Shown: in pieces, positions 39,345 through 48,312 of the stretch
How the letters are laid out: every line of letters begins with the position of its first letter
Numbering within the stretch: position 1 is the stretch's first letter
NCBI GenBank assembly: GCA_016716885.1
Contig: JADJUV010000013.1
Coordinates: 1 to 64,000, forward strand
From: Candidatus Trichofilum aggregatum
GTDB lineage: Bacteria; Chloroflexota; Anaerolineae; Promineifilales; Promineifilaceae
DNA length: 64,000 nt
Direction of reading: 5' to 3'
Position numbers and translations under genes: made by a program
Notes under the pieces: generated by a model
The model's input: only the letters and a program-made list of their open reading frames with translations
Database searches by the model: none
What the model was told of the DNA's origin: nothing

Positions 39345-39480
39345 AGACCCATCCCCCTGACCCCCTTCCCGGGGGGAAGGGGGAACCTTAGCGGCGCGGT
39401 TTTTCGGGGCCTTAGCCCCGAAAACCGCGCCGAGATATTCCCCCCCTGGGGCGGGGTTAGGTGGGGGTTTCGGGTAGCTC
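39345..39480. repeat. Two GC-rich inverted repeats upstream of the S9 peptidase gene
   Basis: CCCCTGACCCCCTTCCC faces GGGGGGAAGGGGG (39348-39383). CGGCGCGGTTTTTCGGGGC (39392-39410) faces CCCCGAAAACCGCGCCG (39416-39432). The second is a near-perfect 17-bp hairpin. The first belongs to a CCCCTTCCC-type family also seen at 52511-52589. Confidence 0.75.
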
Positions 39481-39506
39481 CAGCTCTGAACTCTAAACTC
39501 AAGTTC

Positions 39507-40214
39507 TCAATAAGGGATTCTTTCGCCATCAACATTGAGGAACTCGCCACTGCGAGAAAGGGTGAGTTCCTCAAGCCGTTGCAAAATTTGGCGGGCTGAC
39601 TCCTGAACCGTGAGCGGAGCCGAACTGCCGCCCATATCGGTTTTGACCCAGCCAGGGCTTAAACTGATAACGGTGATGCCATCAGCCCGGTACGCGGCCG
39701 CTTGCTGTTTGCTCAACATATTAAGCGCGGCTTTAGACAGGCTGTACGGAATGGACCCCCTGCCCCCCAGTTCAATAGACCCTAACCGTGAGCTGATATT
39801 GACAATTTTTTTGCCTAGCCCGGCTTTGAGAAGGGGATACAGATGTTGGGCGGTCAGAAAAGCTCCACCCACATTCACCTCAACATGCTGCGCCATATCT
39901 GACCAGGCTAATTCATTCATATCCAGAGAGCGGTTCAAGTTGATAGCCGCATTGTTGAGCAAAATGTCAAGATACCCAAATTGTTGAGAAAGGAAATGAT
40001 AAAGTTCCTGAAGATCACTTTCTGAGGTGACATTGACCTTAAACGGCCACAGATTACGGCTCTTCTTTGCTTGCTCCAGGAGTAACTCAGCCCGGCTTTC
40101 CTCGCGGTAGCCCGCAATGACCTTGTAGGATTGTTGCGCCAGTTGCCGGGCCAATTCATAGCCAATCCCTCGATTAGCCCCACTGATGAATACGGTTTGA
40201 ACGTGATCTGTCAT
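39507..40214 (-). CDS. Short-chain dehydrogenase/reductase, C-factor-like
   Basis: 235 residues. TVFISGANRGIGYELARQLA, NNAAINLNRS, Ser in KIVNISSRLGSIEL and YSLSK with Tyr/Lys are in place. SPGWVKTDMGGSSAPLTVQE resembles the C-signal/csgA-like and carbonyl-reductase group. It lacks the DGG-type tail and ends SRSGEFLNVDGERIPY. It stands between repeat-bearing gaps and shows no operon partner. Confidence 0.9.
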   Translation of the reverse strand: MTDHVQTVFISGANRGIGYELARQLAQQSYKVIAGYREESRAELLLEQAKKSRNLWPFKVNVTSESDLQELYHFLSQQFGYLDILLNNAAINLNRSLDMNELAWSDMAQHVEVNVGGAFLTAQHLYPLLKAGLGKKIVNISSRLGSIELGGRGSIPYSLSKAALNMLSKQQAAAYRADGITVISLSPGWVKTDMGGSSAPLTVQESARQILQRLEELTLSRSGEFLNVDGERIPY

Positions 40215-40253
40215 AGTGATTTCTCCGAGTCTTTAGGATTTTGTGGGGTACAA

Positions 40254-40308
40254 CGTGATGCGTGATACGTGAGGCTTCTCTGGTCACGCATCACGTTTCA
40301 CGCATTAC
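40254..40308. repeat. Fold-back word repeat GTGATGCGTGATACGTGA / CACGCATCACGTTTCACGC
   Basis: Left words (GTGATGCGTGATACGTGAGG) and right words (TCACGCATCACGTTTCACGC) are complementary around CTTCTCTGG. A different vocabulary from neighbouring arrays. Confidence 0.65.
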
Positions 40309-40347
40309 GGTCTATCAACCCCATGAATTCCCAAAGAACCATTTCTC

Positions 40348-40941
40348 TTATCGGGCAACCTGGCTTGATCGATCAAGTTTCCCCATAATCTCGGCACAGG
40401 TCTCTTCAGGCGTTTTATCTTTGGTATAGATGACGATTTTAGCCAGAAGATGGTTGGAAGGGTGCTTAACAAACTGCTCATTCACTTTGAGCACCTCGGC
40501 GTCAACCTCGCCCACTTCCTCCTTAACCATCTCGCTAAATCGGGCATTGACGATAGCCACTGATTCGTCAAGGTCGGGTGAGGGTAGGAGTAGGACGACA
40601 TGGGGATAGGGAGCTAAGGCTTTTTGCACACGAGCTAACAGGGTTTCATCTTCATAAACAGAATGACCTGCCCCAAAATCAATGACGCCTTGATACTCGC
40701 CTAAAGCCCGTTCTACGGCATGGGCTTCAAACGGTTTCCAGTAATTGAGCAGTCCTACCATACCCGCATCAGAACGGGCAATTTTGGCAGCGGCATCCGC
40801 GTCATAACCAATTTCTTGGTAATAACCCCATCGTATCTTGTCCAGCTCACAGCGGGGAAGTTCTAGTTTTTCCGCCAGCAGCCGGGCGATGGTACTTTTA
40901 CCAGCACTCATCGGCCCGATCAAAATAATGGTTGTATTCAT
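40348..40941 (-). CDS. P-loop kinase, shikimate-kinase-like
   Basis: 197 residues. Walker A is IGPMSAGKSTIARLLAEKL at residues 8-26, followed by CELDKIRWGY, which resembles the lid and substrate part of shikimate/gluconate-type kinases. FGAGHSVYEDETLLARV has the shape of their second substrate loop, but the canonical shikimate-kinase GGG and R residues are not clear. A role in phosphorylating a small metabolite is likely; the substrate is unknown. It is alone on the strand. Confidence 0.75.
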   Translation of the reverse strand: MNTTIILIGPMSAGKSTIARLLAEKLELPRCELDKIRWGYYQEIGYDADAAAKIARSDAGMVGLLNYWKPFEAHAVERALGEYQGVIDFGAGHSVYEDETLLARVQKALAPYPHVVLLLPSPDLDESVAIVNARFSEMVKEEVGEVDAEVLKVNEQFVKHPSNHLLAKIVIYTKDKTPEETCAEIMGKLDRSSQVAR

Positions 40942-41047
40942 GTTGTCCTTCCTTGGAGAGCGTGTCAGGGGATGGCGTGATTTTAGTAATGGTGAGGGAA
41001 GGTGTCAATCCATGCGGCCGCGACAAAACCTGACTCACACATCTTTT

Positions 41048-42172
41048 TCAATGCCCGGCCAGTTGCCGATAAAGTTGGCTAAACTGGGTGGCGGTCCAGT
41101 CGGCATTGTAGGTAGTAGCAAACGCGGCCGCGGCCGCACCCAACTTCTCCCACCGCCCCTTGTCCCCCACCAGGGCCAAAATCGCCTCAGCCAAAGCCAG
41201 ATCATCACCAGGGGGTGTAGCAACCGCTGCTGTGGGAGCCAGTTCCGGCAGTAAACCGACGGCGGTACCCACCGCTGGCAGACCGGTCGCGGCCGCTTCT
41301 AACAGCGCCACCCCTTGATTTTCAAGGAGCGCCGATTGCAAAAAGAGATGGGCCTGATGATAAAAGGGGATGCGTTTGTTGGTTGGTTTGTCACCGTGGA
41401 AATGGACCCGATCCGCCAGGTTAAGGACACGGGCTTCGATCTGGATGCGGCCGCGTAACCTATCCTGCCCCACCACATCCAGGTGAAAATCCAATCCCGC
41501 CTCGACTAAATGGCACATCGTCCGTAACAGCATACTCGGATCATTGCGGGCATCCATAGGTGCTACCTGAAGAAACCGCCACGGCGGCCCAAACCGGCGG
41601 GGCACCAGCTTGAACGGGCGCGTATCCACCCCCCACGGCAACCAATGCATTGAAGCAGGGCGTTTCCCTGATAGGTCGGCCAATTGCTCCAGCGCATCAT
41701 GGCTACCACCGGTAATCTGGCTGATCTTTTTGATGGTTTTAGCCACTGATGATTCACTACGCGAATTAGTTGACGGAACCGAGGCCTCGCCAGGCCAATG
41801 GATCACATCCTCATCGCTGAGACTGCCCAAAACTGGCACGCGCCACCACCGGCCCGCCGCGGCCGCGAGAAGACCAGCCTCACCCAGACTCAGGGCATGG
41901 ATTAACTCAGGCCGGTGTTGGGTCAGACGAAAAGCCTGACGCAATTGGAATAAACGGGTGAGACGCTCTGGGGCCAGGCCGCGCACCTGTCCTAGATTCA
42001 CCACTTCGGCTCCCAACAGGTGGTAGTGGGCAAACTCCGGGTATTGCTGTAAGGCGATCACCAACACCTTATGTTGCCGACTCAACCGCTCGATGAGCCA
42101 GAGCAAGGCGGGTTGGGATGGCTCGCGGCCGCGTTTATCCACACCATCCGGGACAATCAAGGTAACATTCAT
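41048..42172 (-). CDS. Glycosyltransferase family 4-like protein
   Basis: GT-B fold, about 374 residues. The N-domain has VTLIVPDGVDKRG, and LIHALSLGEAGLLAAAAGRW is an inter-domain segment. The C-domain has WRFLQVAPMDARNDPSMLLR, DRVHFHGDKPTNKRIPFYHQ, and the donor-binding EX7E-like stretch ENQGVALLEAAATGLPAVGT. The ATG at 42172 is preferred over TTG 42181. It starts five bases past the stop of the membrane protein gene upstream, so the two are an operon. Probably modifies a lipid or surface glycan, with sugars unknown. Six octamers, two overlapping (41124, 41130). Confidence 0.87.
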   Translation of the reverse strand: MNVTLIVPDGVDKRGREPSQPALLWLIERLSRQHKVLVIALQQYPEFAHYHLLGAEVVNLGQVRGLAPERLTRLFQLRQAFRLTQHRPELIHALSLGEAGLLAAAAGRWWRVPVLGSLSDEDVIHWPGEASVPSTNSRSESSVAKTIKKISQITGGSHDALEQLADLSGKRPASMHWLPWGVDTRPFKLVPRRFGPPWRFLQVAPMDARNDPSMLLRTMCHLVEAGLDFHLDVVGQDRLRGRIQIEARVLNLADRVHFHGDKPTNKRIPFYHQAHLFLQSALLENQGVALLEAAATGLPAVGTAVGLLPELAPTAAVATPPGDDLALAEAILALVGDKGRWEKLGAAAAAFATTYNADWTATQFSQLYRQLAGH

Positions 42173-42177
42173 ACCAC

Positions 42178-42909
42178 TCAAGTCAGTAGTTTGACGACAA
42201 AGGTTGCGCCCAACCCAAACAGATAAGCGACGCCATAATAGATAAGCAAGGGCTGACGACCATAACGCCAGAGCAGATAAAGAGTTAGCGCGGCCAACAG
42301 GGCTACCACATACAGATCGAATCCGATTTCCTCAAACCCCAAATTAGCCAGGATGCCCAGACCAATGAACAGGCCATTCACCACCAGCAAGGCGATATCG
42401 CGGCCGCGGACTTCTCCCCGAAAAGGGAAAAGCACTTGCCAAAAGAGCAACGCCCCATTAACCAGGACAAACCCCAGGAAGAAAAGCCAGTGACTAAACG
42501 CATCATCGTTGAAAATAATAATGCGGCAGATTGCGCTGTTAGAATCATTCAGACAAAAACGCCCATGCAAATAATTGGTCACTTCATGGTCGCCATAACT
42601 GGCTCCTAAAAGATAAACGCCAACGACAAAAGCGACATTAAGCCACAAAGAGGCCTGACCATCACGAGCAGGGCTATCATATTCCATCTGTTTTTTCAGC
42701 AGATAAAAACCGATCAGGCTGATCAAGGCAATGGTCAGCATATTGTGGAAATCCACCCAGCGCAAAAACTCATTCTCGGCTACATAACCAGCCGTTAGCG
42801 AACTTAACCGGTTGATGGAGCCAAGAATGACAGCGACGGTCTGCACCGCCAACAAGAGATGGGTGGTGCGGAGTGAAGGGGCTAAAGATATACGTTGCGT
42901 TTGGTTCAT
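42178..42909 (-). CDS. Six-pass membrane protein of unknown function
   Basis: 243 residues with about six hydrophobic helices (LLAVQTVAVILGSINRLSSL, MLTIALISLIGFYLL, LWLNVAFVVGVYLLGASYG, WLFFLGFVLVNGALLFW, and two more to the end). No family recognised. The polar loop NYLHGRFCLNDSNSAICR between helices 3 and 4 has two Cys. It lies immediately upstream of the glycosyltransferase and may supply or flip its substrate, but that is inference. A GAGGTGCTC-type weak ribosome site precedes ATG 42909. Confidence 0.6.
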   Translation of the reverse strand: MNQTQRISLAPSLRTTHLLLAVQTVAVILGSINRLSSLTAGYVAENEFLRWVDFHNMLTIALISLIGFYLLKKQMEYDSPARDGQASLWLNVAFVVGVYLLGASYGDHEVTNYLHGRFCLNDSNSAICRIIIFNDDAFSHWLFFLGFVLVNGALLFWQVLFPFRGEVRGRDIALLVVNGLFIGLGILANLGFEEIGFDLYVVALLAALTLYLLWRYGRQPLLIYYGVAYLFGLGATFVVKLLT

Positions 42910-42991
42910 AAGGAGCACCTCGTTTCTATTTTACGATAGGGGCACACCATACAACATCAGTCTGTCTGCTTTACAGGTCAGAATCTACTCA

Positions 42992-44326
42992 CTAATCGCC
43001 CGGTTGCACCAACATCCGGGGTTCGCGCACCCGCCAACGCATCAGTACAATGCCCACCAAAGCCGTGAAGGCACTGACAAAAAAGAGGGTAGAAAAGTTG
43101 AAATCGGCCAGAAGTGTGCCAATGAGGGGCGCGATGATATTGACCAGGCCAATCAGGGTGTTGGAGATGCCGCTATAGGTGGGTCGGCGATGAGGTGGGC
43201 TAAATTCCAAAACGACCATCATGCCAGAGATGAGGATGCCCCCCTGCGAAACGCCCTGCAAAGCAAAAACAAGGAAATACCAACTCGGCTCCGGGGCTAA
43301 CCAGGCCAGGGCAAAACTGAGCAACGCGGCCGCGCCACTGATCTCCAGTGACAACTTATGTCCATACCGGTCGGCCAGCAGGCCAAAAAACAGATTCCCC
43401 GCCGTCTGCCCCAACAGGATCGCCACCGTGTACAACCCCACCGTACTGTCGGCCACCTGCCAGCGCTGCAAAGCCGACACCGTCAGAAAACCCATGCCCA
43501 TGCCACTCAGGGCCAGAAAGGAGCGGGCCAGCAGAAAGTGGCGAAAATTGGGATCAAGCCGTAATAGTTGCGGCAGATCCGCCAGATATTGGCGTGTGTT
43601 GACGCGGGGGATTTGAGCCGCCTGCACTGGTTCGCGGGTGAAGGCCAGAAACACCCAACTGACATTGATAGCCATAGCGGCCACGGCAAAGCTGATGATG
43701 AAATTTTGCGGAAAGGGGTACTTTTCTAACAACCAGGCACTACCACTGGCCCCTATCGTGCCCAGCCCCGCGCCAATGAAGGTGGTGACAGCGAAAAAGC
43801 GGCCGCGCCGGTTCACCGGAAATATTCGCGCCAGCATATCTTGCCAGGCGGTCGCCACCACACCGGCCCCCAATCCGTGCCAGGCATAACCAATGAAAAA
43901 GAGCACCAGGGCCAGAAGCGGCGACGCGGCCGCGAGCACCGCCGCCAGTAGAATCAGCCACATAGGCAACCGCTCGGTGAAAAAACCCAGGTTCACCACC
44001 ACCGGCTTTTTGCGGGCCAACCGCTCCACGGCATTGGCCGTAAATAGTTGGGGCAAAAACCAGCTCCCTTGAGCAATCATAGCCGCCAGACCAATAGGAA
44101 TGGGACTGTCGCTCAACTTGCTCAAAAACAGGGGCACAATCGTTGTGGCCGAGATAAAGCTGGCCCCTAACGTAAAAGCACTGCCATCTAACACATTAAA
44201 AGCGAAATTCCAGTTGAAATTTCGCTTCATTTCGGCGGCGATTTCTGTCTCGCTCCGTTCAGGCACGGGCTGATCAGCCCGCAATAACCAGCGTAAAGCC
44301 GTCTTGGAACGGCTGAATAATGCCAT
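42992..44326 (-). CDS. Major facilitator superfamily transporter
   Basis: 444 residues, 12 predicted helices. NFAFNVLDGSAFTLGASFIS starts helix 1 and GLAAMIAQGSWFLPQLFTAN is in helix 2. Loop 2-3 carries VERLARKKPVVV, a variant of the DRxGRK loop. The second half repeats it with FGLLADRYGHKLSLEISGAA. Substrate unknown. The EntS-type gene upstream reads the same way but is separated by 205 bases holding a full element A. The short polar N-terminus (KTALRWLLRADQPVPERSET) is unusual. Confidence 0.88.
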   Translation of the reverse strand: MALFSRSKTALRWLLRADQPVPERSETEIAAEMKRNFNWNFAFNVLDGSAFTLGASFISATTIVPLFLSKLSDSPIPIGLAAMIAQGSWFLPQLFTANAVERLARKKPVVVNLGFFTERLPMWLILLAAVLAAASPLLALVLFFIGYAWHGLGAGVVATAWQDMLARIFPVNRRGRFFAVTTFIGAGLGTIGASGSAWLLEKYPFPQNFIISFAVAAMAINVSWVFLAFTREPVQAAQIPRVNTRQYLADLPQLLRLDPNFRHFLLARSFLALSGMGMGFLTVSALQRWQVADSTVGLYTVAILLGQTAGNLFFGLLADRYGHKLSLEISGAAALLSFALAWLAPEPSWYFLVFALQGVSQGGILISGMMVVLEFSPPHRRPTYSGISNTLIGLVNIIAPLIGTLLADFNFSTLFFVSAFTALVGIVLMRWRVREPRMLVQPGD

Positions 44327-44381
44327 TGTGTCACCTTCGTAGTTGGTATGAAAACTTTATCGCTTTCACGAAAAAGATATT

Positions 44382-44439
44382 GTTTGTAGTGACCGCTTTA
44401 GCGGGCTGGCGTTAGCCCGCTAAAGCGGTCACTACGAAC
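44382..44439. repeat. Palindromic element A, full copy 2
   Basis: GTTTGTAGTGACCGCTTTAG, GCGGGCTGGCGTTAGCCCGC, then TAAAGCGGTCACTACGAAC. It lies between the two MFS genes. One base (G for A) differs in the last arm from the copy at 14136. Confidence 0.85.
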
Positions 44440-44531
44440 CAGAACCTCGCTGTCGGGGCTGAGTTTCTCGAAGCCCATCCATTGCCTTCGCCAAGCTCAG
44501 GCAACGGGTCTGATGGTTACATCAAAACAGA

Positions 44532-45794
44532 TTAATCGGCACTGATGGGGGTGGCTTGCGGCCGCGACATCTCCCACCGCCGCAATTCCGCCCGTGCCCC
44601 CAACATGAGCGCTATCCCCCCTATCAACAACAGCCCGTTTAACCGGATTGCCAACGGTGTCCCCAGCTGCTCCGCACTAAAACCGATCAACAGCGAAGCC
44701 AGGGGTTGCATACCAAAACTGACCATCGTCAGCAGGCTGAGCAAACGCGCCCGCATCTCTGGCGGGGCCATCACCTGAGCCAGTCCCAGGCTGGTGGCAA
44801 TGACGGCCGGGGCGCCCATACTGCCAAAAAACAGGGCGGCCATAGACAAAGGCAGGTAAGTTGTAAAAGAAAACAGGAAAAACCACAGGCCAATCCACAA
44901 AACACTGCCGCCAATCGCCAGCCCGGTGCGTCTGGCGGACTGAGTCCAGGGCACAATGAACAACGTGCCTAACAAAGCCCCCGCCCCAGAAGCCGAGAGC
45001 AGAAAACCCAAGGTATCGGCATCTCCCTTCAACACTTCACTGGCAAATGAAGGCAAAATATTGAGCGCCGACAGGGCAAAAAACGTGACCAGCACCACAA
45101 ATAAAATCAAATCTTGTAGGCGCGGATGGCTACGCACATAACGCAACCCTTCAGTTAGTTGGCCTAAGGCTGTACCGGTACTGGCCCGACGGGCCTGCGC
45201 CGCCCGCACCAGGGTCAGAGAAACAATCACGGCCAAAAAGCTCAGCCCATTCAGGCCAAAAGCCAACGAAGCCCCCAGCCGGGCCACAATAAACCCGGCC
45301 AACGCTGGGCCGATGATCCGGCTTACCTGCATGGCCATGGCATTCATGTTGACGGCTTTACGCACTTCCGCCATGCCCGAAAGATCACCCAAAAAGGCTT
45401 GCTGGGCGGGCAAATCCAAGGCTGTCATCGTACCCAGGCATAACGCCAGAACGTAAACATGCCACAATTGAATCACCTGTAAGCCGCTAAGTAGGGCCAA
45501 AACAAAGGCCAAGAGCATAGCTCCCGCCTGGGTGAAAATAAGTAAACGCCGCCTATCCACCCGGTCAGCCAACACACCCGCCCAAGGGCCAAGGAGCAAG
45601 AGAGGTAGCGTTGCCAGCATGTTGACAAAACCCAACGCCGCCTCAGAACGGCTTAGCTCCCACACCACCCAGCCCTGAGCGGTTATCTGCAACCAGGTTC
45701 CCACGAGCGAAACGACCTGCCCACTCAGGTAGATACGAAAATTGCGTTGTCGTAAGGGTGAAAACCCTTCGGTGACGGTCTGTACAAAACCCAT
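44532..45794 (-). CDS. MFS exporter, enterobactin-exporter (EntS) type
   Basis: 420 residues, 12 helices. NFRIYLSGQVVSLVGTWLQI and AQGWVVWELSRSEAALGFVN are the standard start of EntS/MdtG-like exporters. WAGVLADRVDRRRLLIFTQA is the conserved loop 2-3. The second half has GSMGAPAVIATSLGLAQVMA and PPEMRARLLSLLTMVSFG. It probably exports a small lipophilic or siderophore-like compound. A strong hairpin precedes the start in the leader. Its only octamer is at the very 3' end (44558). Confidence 0.9.
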   Translation of the reverse strand: MGFVQTVTEGFSPLRQRNFRIYLSGQVVSLVGTWLQITAQGWVVWELSRSEAALGFVNMLATLPLLLLGPWAGVLADRVDRRRLLIFTQAGAMLLAFVLALLSGLQVIQLWHVYVLALCLGTMTALDLPAQQAFLGDLSGMAEVRKAVNMNAMAMQVSRIIGPALAGFIVARLGASLAFGLNGLSFLAVIVSLTLVRAAQARRASTGTALGQLTEGLRYVRSHPRLQDLILFVVLVTFFALSALNILPSFASEVLKGDADTLGFLLSASGAGALLGTLFIVPWTQSARRTGLAIGGSVLWIGLWFFLFSFTTYLPLSMAALFFGSMGAPAVIATSLGLAQVMAPPEMRARLLSLLTMVSFGMQPLASLLIGFSAEQLGTPLAIRLNGLLLIGGIALMLGARAELRRWEMSRPQATPISAD

Positions 45795-45819
45795 AACAAT
45801 ATTTCCCTTTAGACATGAA

Positions 45820-45846
45820 AACCCGAAGGCGCCGAGCCTTCGGGTT
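45820..45846 (-). terminator. Perfect 11-bp hairpin with T run in the EntS-type gene leader
   Basis: AACCCGAAGGC (45820-45830) and GCCTTCGGGTT (45836-45846) flank GCCGA. On the minus strand the stem is followed by TTTTC, 26 bases before the gene start at 45794. It may be an attenuator or the terminator of an upstream minus-strand transcript. No matching gene was found upstream. Confidence 0.55.
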
Positions 45847-45960
45847 CAAAGTAAGACCAACAAATTGTAACCGGTTCCACATCCTAAAACATCGGACATT
45901 GGTACAGGCTGCGGTTTTCCGCCCTCGTGCTATAGATGCTCAGAAATCATGGGGGCTTTG

Positions 45961-46016
45961 GTTTGTAGTGCCGGCTTTAGCCGGTTCTTTAGCCCGCTAA
46001 AGCGGTCACTACGAAC
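45961..46016. repeat. Palindromic element A, diverged copy 2
   Basis: Left arm GTTTGTAGTGCCGGCTTTAG is altered. Right arm CCCGCTAAAGCGGTCACTAC is intact. Confidence 0.75.
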
Positions 46017-46143
46017 AAGCTCTTTTATCCCCAGTCTGGTGGGAATGGGGGCTTAACGGCGGGGTTATTATCTGGGGCCAGGGTGATGGGGGGAGACGAA
46101 GGCCGCGGCCGCGCGATTAGGCCAACGGCTCTGGGTGAATTTA

Positions 46144-46669
46144 TCAGCCTTTGTCAGCCAGCGCATGGGCCAGGCGGGTGCTGTGGGGGCGTTTACCGTC
46201 ACTGGTCACATACGTTAAGTCCAGTTTGGCTTCACTCAGCATCTCTCTGCCAATCGGGGGTCTGATTAGCTCCCTCTCTGGCCAGAGCCATCAACTCATC
46301 ATGCAACAGTTCTGCCTCATGGCGTAACGTTTCCCGGTTCTCTTCAGCCAGGCCAAATTCACGGGCAACGCGGAGGGACTGCGTATGAATACGTCGCACA
46401 GAAGCTTCAACCGATTCTTCGCCTGTTTTCAATTCAGCGGGTTTGTTACTCTCAGCCAAAAGGAAGATCAGGTTACGTTTGAGCAGATTTAACTCTTCCT
46501 GAGTGGCGGCAGGCAACGCGGCCGCATCCCAATCAGCTGACTGCTCTTTAATTTCCTGTGCCCTTTGCCAACGAGCTAATTTGTCACCTTGTTGGGCCAA
46601 AGCATCGGCCGTCAATTGTTTAGCTTCCATAGCCAGTTCGGCAATCGTGTTGTTCAGTGTGTTACTCAT
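46144..46669 (-). CDS. Small acidic helical protein, unknown (one frameshift)
   Basis: ATG 46669 begins MSNTLNNTIAELAMEAKQLT, and the first 145 residues are nearly all helical and rich in Glu, Ala and Lys (coiled-coil-like). The frame stops at 46232, but a one-base shift near 46250 extends it with REMLSEAKLDLTYVTSDGKR and ends ALADKG before TGA 46144. No family recognised. It lies just downstream of the metallopeptidase gene on the same strand, 197 bases away, so it could be a chaperone or immunity-type partner, but nothing in the sequence proves that. Confidence 0.55.
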
Positions 46670-46865
46670 CGGAATTACTCCCAAAATAGTCCGGCGTGGG
46701 TGCCAGTGATGGTCTGAGGTGCTCTGGATGGCGTGGAGACTTTAGTCGGAACCCCGACCGGCTAAAGCCTCGACTCCTGGTTCGCCCTACTCGTGCCGGT
46801 AAAGTCTTCAATCTAGGTGAGCATCAGCAGGGATTTAGGAGCGAGACAAAACGGCAGGGTGGAAC

Positions 46866-48200
46866 TTATTTTACTAAGGGCCGGGGCAGGTGCTGCCGGA
46901 GCAGGCGCCGCTGGCGCAGGCGCAGGTGCTGGAGCGGAGCAGGGGCTGGGGCATTAATCAAAGCCAAACCACCAGCAAAATCATTGGCATCAAGCAACGC
47001 CTTTAACATCGCCCAACTACCTGCCCCCATCGCGGTATCATAAGCTGAGGTCAGGGTAGCAGCGCCATTGAAGTAGGCGTTGGTGATAGTATCGCTACCA
47101 ACTTTGCCCGCCAGGGCTTCCACCACCGCTTGCTCTTGTTGGTACGTGTTTTCCGAACCCACAACCGAAGCACCTGCTGCCTGTACCGCTTGCATCGCCA
47201 GCCGTTGCGTGGTGCCTTCGTTCACAATTTCACCTACGGCGGCACGGAAGTCAGCGGCCGTATTAATGTGCAACATCTCATGCACAGTCGCCGTCGGGTC
47301 GGAACCTGTCGCATCAACCCAGATGGATGTACCGGGGGATGGCTCCGCAAAGGCGTTCATCCGGAAACCCCCAGCCGTATCTTCGGCCAGTTTGTCACCG
47401 GCTGCCCAGGCTGAGCCGTCGGCATGGGTAACACCATTGTCAATACACCATTGATCGTAAGCGGCATACAGCGTCGCCATATCGGGCACGACCGTCATAT
47501 TGCCGGGAATGATGGCGGAAGGGGCGACCGTGCCGAAGGTGTCAGTCAGAGCTTGTTGGGCAAAAGCCACGGTCATGGAGCCACCCAAAACGGGGGCGGG
47601 GGCAGGCGTAGGTGTGGGCGCGGCCGCGGCCGGATCAGCGGGAGCGGGGGCCGGAGCGGCAACTGGATCAGCCGGGGCCGGGCCAGGCGCGGCGGCCGGA
47701 TCGGCGGGAGCCGGAGCCGGGGCTGGCGCAGGTGCAGGTGCAGCATCATCCGGGCCAGGGGCGGCTGGGGCAGGAGTCCCAGCATCTTCCTCACCGGTGC
47801 GGGCCGGAGCTGGGGGTGGCGCAACACCAGCACGGGCTTGTTCAATATTGGCGACAGCCTTGGGGGCCTCAGGAACCAGAGGCACACCTTCCAGATGGCG
47901 CTGAAGCACCGCCCCATCCGTTCGACTTCGGCTAAGTTCAGTGGCAATTTGAGTGGCGTTCTGGTTGCCCAGTTTACGCTGGAGAGAGGAAAAGCTTCGT
48001 TGCCGCGCGGCCGCGCCCCAGGTTTGACCCACTTTACCAGCCACTTGCTGAATCGTAGGGGGGTCACCCCCCATACCAAATTGAGGGCCAGCCTGTGCCG
48101 ATGGGACAAAATCGGCGGTGGCCTGCTCTTCCTCTTTCGCATTGACCAGAGTAGGTTTCTTGTTTACTTCTTGGGTCGAGCGACTTTTTTGATCGGGCAC
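46866..48200 (-). CDS. Pro/Ala-linker protein with HEMLH metallopeptidase-like domain
   Basis: 444 residues in three parts. Residues 1-120 are disordered with SSLQRKLGNQNATQIATEL and GAVLQRHLEG, reminiscent of the N-terminal LQRxLGN motif of DUF4157-type proteins tied to contractile injection systems. Residues about 125-215 are a Pro-Ala repeat linker. Residues about 220-415 hold ATVHEMLHINTAADF, an HExxH zinc motif, with downstream Glu candidates in QQEQAVVEALAG. The tail is a second Ala-Pro run where a frameshift is likely. No signal peptide is visible. Best reading: a delivered or surface zinc peptidase. No injection-system gene is in the window. Confidence 0.55.
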   Translation of the reverse strand: MPDQKSRSTQEVNKKPTLVNAKEEEQATADFVPSAQAGPQFGMGGDPPTIQQVAGKVGQTWGAAARQRSFSSLQRKLGNQNATQIATELSRSRTDGAVLQRHLEGVPLVPEAPKAVANIEQARAGVAPPPAPARTGEEDAGTPAPAAPGPDDAAPAPAPAPAPAPADPAAAPGPAPADPVAAPAPAPADPAAAAPTPTPAPAPVLGGSMTVAFAQQALTDTFGTVAPSAIIPGNMTVVPDMATLYAAYDQWCIDNGVTHADGSAWAAGDKLAEDTAGGFRMNAFAEPSPGTSIWVDATGSDPTATVHEMLHINTAADFRAAVGEIVNEGTTQRLAMQAVQAAGASVVGSENTYQQEQAVVEALAGKVGSDTITNAYFNGAATLTSAYDTAMGAGSWAMLKALLDANDFAGGLALINAPAPAPLQHLRLRQRRLLRQHLPRPLVK

Positions 48201-48312
48201 AGTAGACTCCGGGATGATAAAGTCAGCAAAAATGGGGGGTTGGACAAGAACTGTTTATAGGATACACCCCCACAAACAACCCGTCAATGAGGGCAACGGC
48301 AGAGGCCGGTTC

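Larger units (their letters stand above)
45795..46143. other. Gap ahead of the EntS-type gene
   Basis: No gene seen. It contains a leader hairpin (45820-45846), element A (45961-46016) and one of the few intergenic octamers (46105). Confidence 0.6.

Noticed and set aside
47424..48260. 278-codon plus-strand frame rich in Gly and Arg
   Set aside because: It is the reverse of the Pro-Ala linker gene; composition only, no conserved motif.
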